A DNA stretch of 64,000 bases from Legionella maioricensis (lineage in GTDB: Bacteria > Pseudomonadota > Gammaproteobacteria > Legionellales > Legionellaceae), in contig NZ_JAJKBJ010000004.1 in NCBI RefSeq assembly GCF_023618015.1, positions 1 through 64,000 on the forward strand, written 5' to 3'. Under the pieces are notes generated by a model. That model was not told the origin of the DNA, made no database searches, and was given only the letters and a program-made list of their open reading frames with translations. Shown one piece after another: positions 60,345 to 64,000 of the stretch. Every line of letters begins with the position of its first letter. The stretch's first letter is position 1. The position numbers and the translations under genes were made by a program.

Positions 60345-62561
60345 ATGCAGAATATTAAATTTTACCTGTTAGGAAAATTTATCTATAAGCTTCGTTGGCC
60401 TATTATACTATTATGGGTGCTTATTCTATTATCTTGCCTTCCGTTCCTACCCCACATTATCACTCCGTTTAAAACGACTGGATTTATTGATGAACACTCA
60501 TCCAGCGCCATTGCCGAAGAGCGTTTAGATAAGGAATTGGGTTATGACAGCAAAAATAAACTCATGATTATGTATTATAGCCCCAACCTTTTAGCCACTA
60601 ATCCTTTGTATTTAAAAAAAATAAAGCAATCATTAGCTGATTTAGAAGACTTTCCACTGAAGCATGAAATCATTTTTCCTGACAAGAAAAAACAAATATC
60701 CAAAGACAAGCATACAGCTTATGTAGTGGTGATCATTAAAACCAATAAACCAATTTCAGATAAATTATTTGATCAATTTAAAGCATCTATAAAAAACCCT
60801 TCAAACATGACCGTGCAGACTGGAGGAGAACCATTTTTTATAGAAAAAGTTACAAAACAAACACAAGTCGATCTGTATAAAGCAGATTTTATTGCAACTC
60901 CTGTAGCCATAATAACGATGATTCTAGTGTTTGGATCGGTAGTAGCTGCCTTCCTTCCTGTTGTTTTAGGCGGAGGATGTGCCTTAATCATCCTTACAAC
61001 CCTCTATTTTTTAGGCCATTTATTTACCCTGTCCATTTTTACGCTAAATATTGCCTTATTGTTAGGTCTTTGTCTTAGTCTGGACTATTCCTTATTTGTT
61101 ATCAGTCGTTTTCGTGACGAATTGGATAACGGATTAAATACAATCGAAGCAATAGCAGTAACTCAAGCCCATGCCGGAAAAGCCATTTTTTTTAGTGGAC
61201 TGGCTGTTTTAGTAAGCCTGAGCGCTTTATTTTTATTTCCAATCAATATTCTTTTTTCTGTTGCGGTCGGAGGATTAATTGCTGTGTTGGTTGCCATGCT
61301 GATAGCAATCATATTGCTTCCGGCAATTCTTTCCGTTCTGGATAAAAAAATTAATCTCTTATCAGTAAGATCATTCAGAAAGGATAAAAAGCGTCCCAGC
61401 ATCTGGCATTGGATAGCTGAAAGAGTAGTGAACTACCCTCTTATGTTCTTTTGCTCCGTCCTCATTCTTTTATTGCTACTAGGATATCCATTTTTATCTG
61501 CTACATTTGGAATTTCCGACTATAAAATTTTCCCGGAAAAATCAGAAAATCGGAAATTTTATGATACCTATGCTGAAAAATTTAATATCAATGAATTAAC
61601 TCCCATCTTATTGGTAGTCAAATCACAGTCAGGGCCCATTTTATCTAAAAAAAATCTTTATAAATTATATGACCTAACCAAAAAATTGGAAAAAAATCCG
61701 CTAATAAAGAAAGTGAATAGTATAGTCACCACTGATTCTGATTTAACAAAAAAACAATATTACACTCTGTACCATACCCAACAAGGTATGGACAAAGCCG
61801 ATATTAAGAAACTATTAGCTACAACAACTCATAAGCATGTCACCGTAATATCGGTGGTTAGTAAATATCCTATACACTCCCCCCAGACCGATCAATTAAT
61901 AACTGATTTACACAAGGTAAAGAGTCCTGGATTAAGTATCCAGATAACAGGTAAACCGGTAAGCAATAAAGAAGTATTAGAGTGTATTTATCACGTGCTT
62001 CCTTATGCCATTTTATGGATAATGGTCTTCAGTTACCTCATCCTGCTTTTACTATTACGCTCGTTATTTTTACCTTTTAAAGCAATTTTAATGAATTTAT
62101 TAAGCCTTTCCGCCTGTTACGGTGCTTTGGTTTTAGTTTTTCAAGACGGCTACTTGTCTCATTTACTTAATTTTCAACCCCAAGGCTTACTGGATATAAG
62201 TTTACTGGTGATTATTTTTTGTGCCTTATTTGGTTTCTCTATGGACTATGAGGTTTTCTTACTCTCCAGAATTAAAGAAGCTCATGAGATGAGTGGTAAT
62301 AACAGAAATAGTATTGTTTTTGGTATTGAAAAAAGCAGCCGTATTATTACCAGCGCTGCAATTATTGTGATCGTACTTTGCGGTTCATTTTTAGTAGCCG
62401 ATGTGTTGATGGTGAAAGCTTTTGGCCTTGGTATTGCCGTGGCTATTTTTGTGGATGCTTTTCTAATCCGCACCCTTTTAGTACCAGCAACTATGGCGCT
62501 TTTAGAAAGTTGGAATTGGTATCTCCCCAAATGGTTGGATAAAATTTTACCTAAATTTTAA
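60345..62561 (+). CDS. MMPL/RND-superfamily transporter
   Basis: 738 residues: two repeats, each of one helix, a periplasmic domain and a five-helix bundle. LGLCLSLDYSLFVISRFRDEL in repeat one and GFSMDYEVFLLSRIKEAHE in repeat two hold the proton-relay Asp-Tyr pairs of MmpL proteins. Such proteins export lipids or lipopeptides. The position before a peptide synthetase gene suggests export of its product (inference). Confidence 0.9.
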   Translation: MQNIKFYLLGKFIYKLRWPIILLWVLILLSCLPFLPHIITPFKTTGFIDEHSSSAIAEERLDKELGYDSKNKLMIMYYSPNLLATNPLYLKKIKQSLADLEDFPLKHEIIFPDKKKQISKDKHTAYVVVIIKTNKPISDKLFDQFKASIKNPSNMTVQTGGEPFFIEKVTKQTQVDLYKADFIATPVAIITMILVFGSVVAAFLPVVLGGGCALIILTTLYFLGHLFTLSIFTLNIALLLGLCLSLDYSLFVISRFRDELDNGLNTIEAIAVTQAHAGKAIFFSGLAVLVSLSALFLFPINILFSVAVGGLIAVLVAMLIAIILLPAILSVLDKKINLLSVRSFRKDKKRPSIWHWIAERVVNYPLMFFCSVLILLLLLGYPFLSATFGISDYKIFPEKSENRKFYDTYAEKFNINELTPILLVVKSQSGPILSKKNLYKLYDLTKKLEKNPLIKKVNSIVTTDSDLTKKQYYTLYHTQQGMDKADIKKLLATTTHKHVTVISVVSKYPIHSPQTDQLITDLHKVKSPGLSIQITGKPVSNKEVLECIYHVLPYAILWIMVFSYLILLLLLRSLFLPFKAILMNLLSLSACYGALVLVFQDGYLSHLLNFQPQGLLDISLLVIIFCALFGFSMDYEVFLLSRIKEAHEMSGNNRNSIVFGIEKSSRIITSAAIIVIVLCGSFLVADVLMVKAFGLGIAVAIFVDAFLIRTLLVPATMALLESWNWYLPKWLDKILPKF

Positions 62562-62577
62562 TTTATCTATCATTCAT

Positions 62578-62723
62578 TAGACTTCTTTCGAAACCCTCTG
62601 TGTTGAGCGAAGTGCGAGAAGGAACAAAGCGCAGAACTGGAGTGTACATGACACAGTACATGAAGATTCAAGCACCGTACCAAGAGCAATTCGCCGATAC
62701 AGTAGAGTGTTGAAAAAAATCTA
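62578..62723. repeat. MITE-like palindromic element, copy 2
   Basis: About 146 bp with imperfect terminal inverted repeats (TAGACTTCTTTCGAAACCCTC against TAGATTTTTTTCAACACTC on the other strand). Shares GAAGTGCGAG, GGAGTGTA, AGCACCGTA and AGCAATTC with copy 1 at 6643-6767. It occupies nearly half of the gap before the synthetase gene; the rest (62724-62900) holds only the promoter and ribosome site. Confidence 0.65.
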
Positions 62724-62900
62724 TTAAATTCAACGTTCCTCTGAGTTGGCATTATTAGTATTTTTGTCCATACTCTAAATAAAGATAATACATGTTACTG
62801 CTAAAACGTTCCCGTTAAAAAGCTCTTGGTTTTATTAGTAAAAATATTCAGTTAGCGACGCGAAGCTTTAAAAATTTAAGGATAATGAGCGGAGGATAGT

Positions 62901-64000
62901 GTGGATATTCAAGATACAGTACATACATTATTTGAAGAGCATGCGAGATACAAACCGGATAATGTTGCCGCACTATTTGGTAAACAATCGCTAACCTATG
63001 ATGAGTTAAATAGAAAAGCAAACCAGCTTGCTCATTATTTGCTGACAATGGACATTAAACCGGATACGCCCGTCGCTTTCTGCATGGATCGCTCTTTAGA
63101 ATGCCTCATCACGATACTGGCTATTTTAAAAACAGGAGCGGCGTACTTACCACTTGATCCCGTACACCCCCAAGAACGTTTATTATTCATTCTAAAGGAT
63201 AGTAATACCCCCATTCTCATAACAACATCTGATTTAAAAGAGAAATTTGCTCAATATCGAGGAAAATTAATTCTTTTAAATCAATCTTGGCAAAAAATCT
63301 GTAATCAGAAGCCTCAAAATCCTAACCTTCCAATAAAACCAGGGCAACTGGCCTATGTAATTTATACCTCTGGTTCAACAGGAAAGCCTAAAGGGGTATT
63401 AATTGAACATCAATCAGTCGTTAATTATTGCCGCTGGTTCGCTGATTATTGCAACATCCGTCCCAAACACCGTATCGACTTCTCTTCTAATCATACTTTT
63501 GACATGGCAATAACCCTTTCAATTGCACCTCTAATGTTGGGTTTAACTATTGTGATGTGCAATGATGATGTAAAAAAAAATGTCCGACATTACATCAAAT
63601 ACCTTAAAAACTCCAAGGTTAATCTTATTAAACTGACACCCAGTTTTTTCAGAATATTATTACAGGAAGTAAAAAGTAAATTCATTCCCCTTCCTTACTT
63701 AAAAACCATTATTTTAGGAGGAGAAAATTTATCCACTGTGGATTGTAAATCCTGGCTGGAACTTTACCCCAAGCATATTTTACATAATGAGTACGGTCCA
63801 ACTGAGACCACCGTGGGTATTTCACAATATAAAGTGTGTCGCTCCAATGTTTCTGATTTAGGAGTAAATGTACCCATTGGCAAAGTAGGATACAACATCC
63901 ATTGTATGATCCTTGACGCAAATAATACCCCGGTCTCCAATCAGGAAATAGGTGAATTACATATAGGTGGAATCTGCCTGGCTCGAGGGTATCTAAATAA
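62901..64000 (+). CDS. Non-ribosomal peptide synthetase, adenylation domain, 3-prime truncated by window
   Basis: Open from GTG (GGAGG at 62891-62895) to the window edge, 366 residues seen. It starts directly with an adenylation domain, with no condensation domain before it: A1 LTYDELNRKANQLAHYL (31-47), A2 ILKTGAAYLPLDP, A3 YTSGSTGKPKG (155-165), A4 NHTFDMAI with the amino-binding Asp201, A5 NEYGPTETT (296-304), A6 GELHIGGICLARGYL. Pocket residues by hand alignment to GrsA read D-M-T-K-I-G-E-V-G, close to the asparagine code D-L-T-K-L-G-E-V-G. A loading module is likely. It could also be a standalone A domain. Confidence 0.88.
   Translation, partial: MDIQDTVHTLFEEHARYKPDNVAALFGKQSLTYDELNRKANQLAHYLLTMDIKPDTPVAFCMDRSLECLITILAILKTGAAYLPLDPVHPQERLLFILKDSNTPILITTSDLKEKFAQYRGKLILLNQSWQKICNQKPQNPNLPIKPGQLAYVIYTSGSTGKPKGVLIEHQSVVNYCRWFADYCNIRPKHRIDFSSNHTFDMAITLSIAPLMLGLTIVMCNDDVKKNVRHYIKYLKNSKVNLIKLTPSFFRILLQEVKSKFIPLPYLKTIILGGENLSTVDCKSWLELYPKHILHNEYGPTETTVGISQYKVCRSNVSDLGVNVPIGKVGYNIHCMILDANNTPVSNQEIGELHIGGICLARGYLN

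Noticed and set aside
62570..62752. 60-codon leftward frame before the NRPS gene
   Set aside because: Lies almost wholly in the second MITE-like copy; composition is that of the repeat.

Overview
The window is about 38-40% GC by eye and reads as Legionella chromosome. The genus call is an inference from gene content: a FleQ-type regulator, a full System I cytochrome c maturation set, glycine-zipper membrane proteins, several secreted hypotheticals, long effector-like ORFs with internal repeats, and palindromic intergenic repeats. I cannot fix the species. There is one tRNA (Ser, anticodon GGA). I see no CRISPR array, no prophage and no intact insertion sequence, but there is an IS30-family transposase remnant (21480-21671), a dehydrogenase remnant (44437-44613) and two copies of a MITE-like palindromic element.

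Layout. 0-4 kb: three leftward genes, kynurenine 3-monooxygenase, a haem-oxygenase-fold protein and an FAD-linked oxidase. 4-6.5 kb: a PAS/GGDEF/EAL protein with an N-terminal domain resembling the KfrA DNA-binding domain. 6.8-10.9 kb: a rightward run of a trans-sulfuration enzyme, an acyltransferase, dapD and dapE. 11-17.6 kb: a dicarboxylate-type symporter, nagZ, small secreted or membrane proteins, tRNA-Ser and a CAP-domain protein. 18-20.8 kb: proton-translocating transhydrogenase pntAA-pntAB-pntB. 21-26 kb: an accessory patch with the IS30 remnant, an effector-like ORF, a very short double-glycine peptide gene, prfC and a secreted hypothetical. 26.3-29.3 kb: a leftward valine-degradation operon. 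29.5-32 kb: recQ, mpg and a dodecin.

32-40.4 kb holds the ccm genes, all leftward. ccmA-ccmB is separated from ccmC-D-E-F-G-H-I by an MFS transporter and a small orphan ORF bounded by palindromic repeats. The dodecin is translationally coupled to ccmI. 40.5-48.2 kb: sohB, small hypotheticals, membrane proteins, a ClC channel, fleQ and a cysteine-rich secreted protein. 48.4-50.2 kb: a 600-residue effector-like protein with 104-residue repeats.

50.3-59.2 kb is the envelope core. The leftward operon mlaF-E-D-C-B, ibaG, murA, nif3-like handles phospholipid transport and the first committed step of peptidoglycan synthesis. The divergent operon kdsD-kdsC-lptC-lptA-lptB makes Kdo precursor and exports LPS. 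After these come a hypothetical with a Glu-rich tail, an MMPL/RND transporter and, at the right edge, the first 366 codons of a non-ribosomal peptide synthetase. Its adenylation-domain pocket, aligned by hand, resembles the asparagine code.

The most novel-looking item is the 47-codon gene at 23096-23239. It has a double-glycine leader followed by a 20-residue cationic, proline-rich core, a candidate secreted bacteriocin-like or proline-rich antimicrobial peptide.
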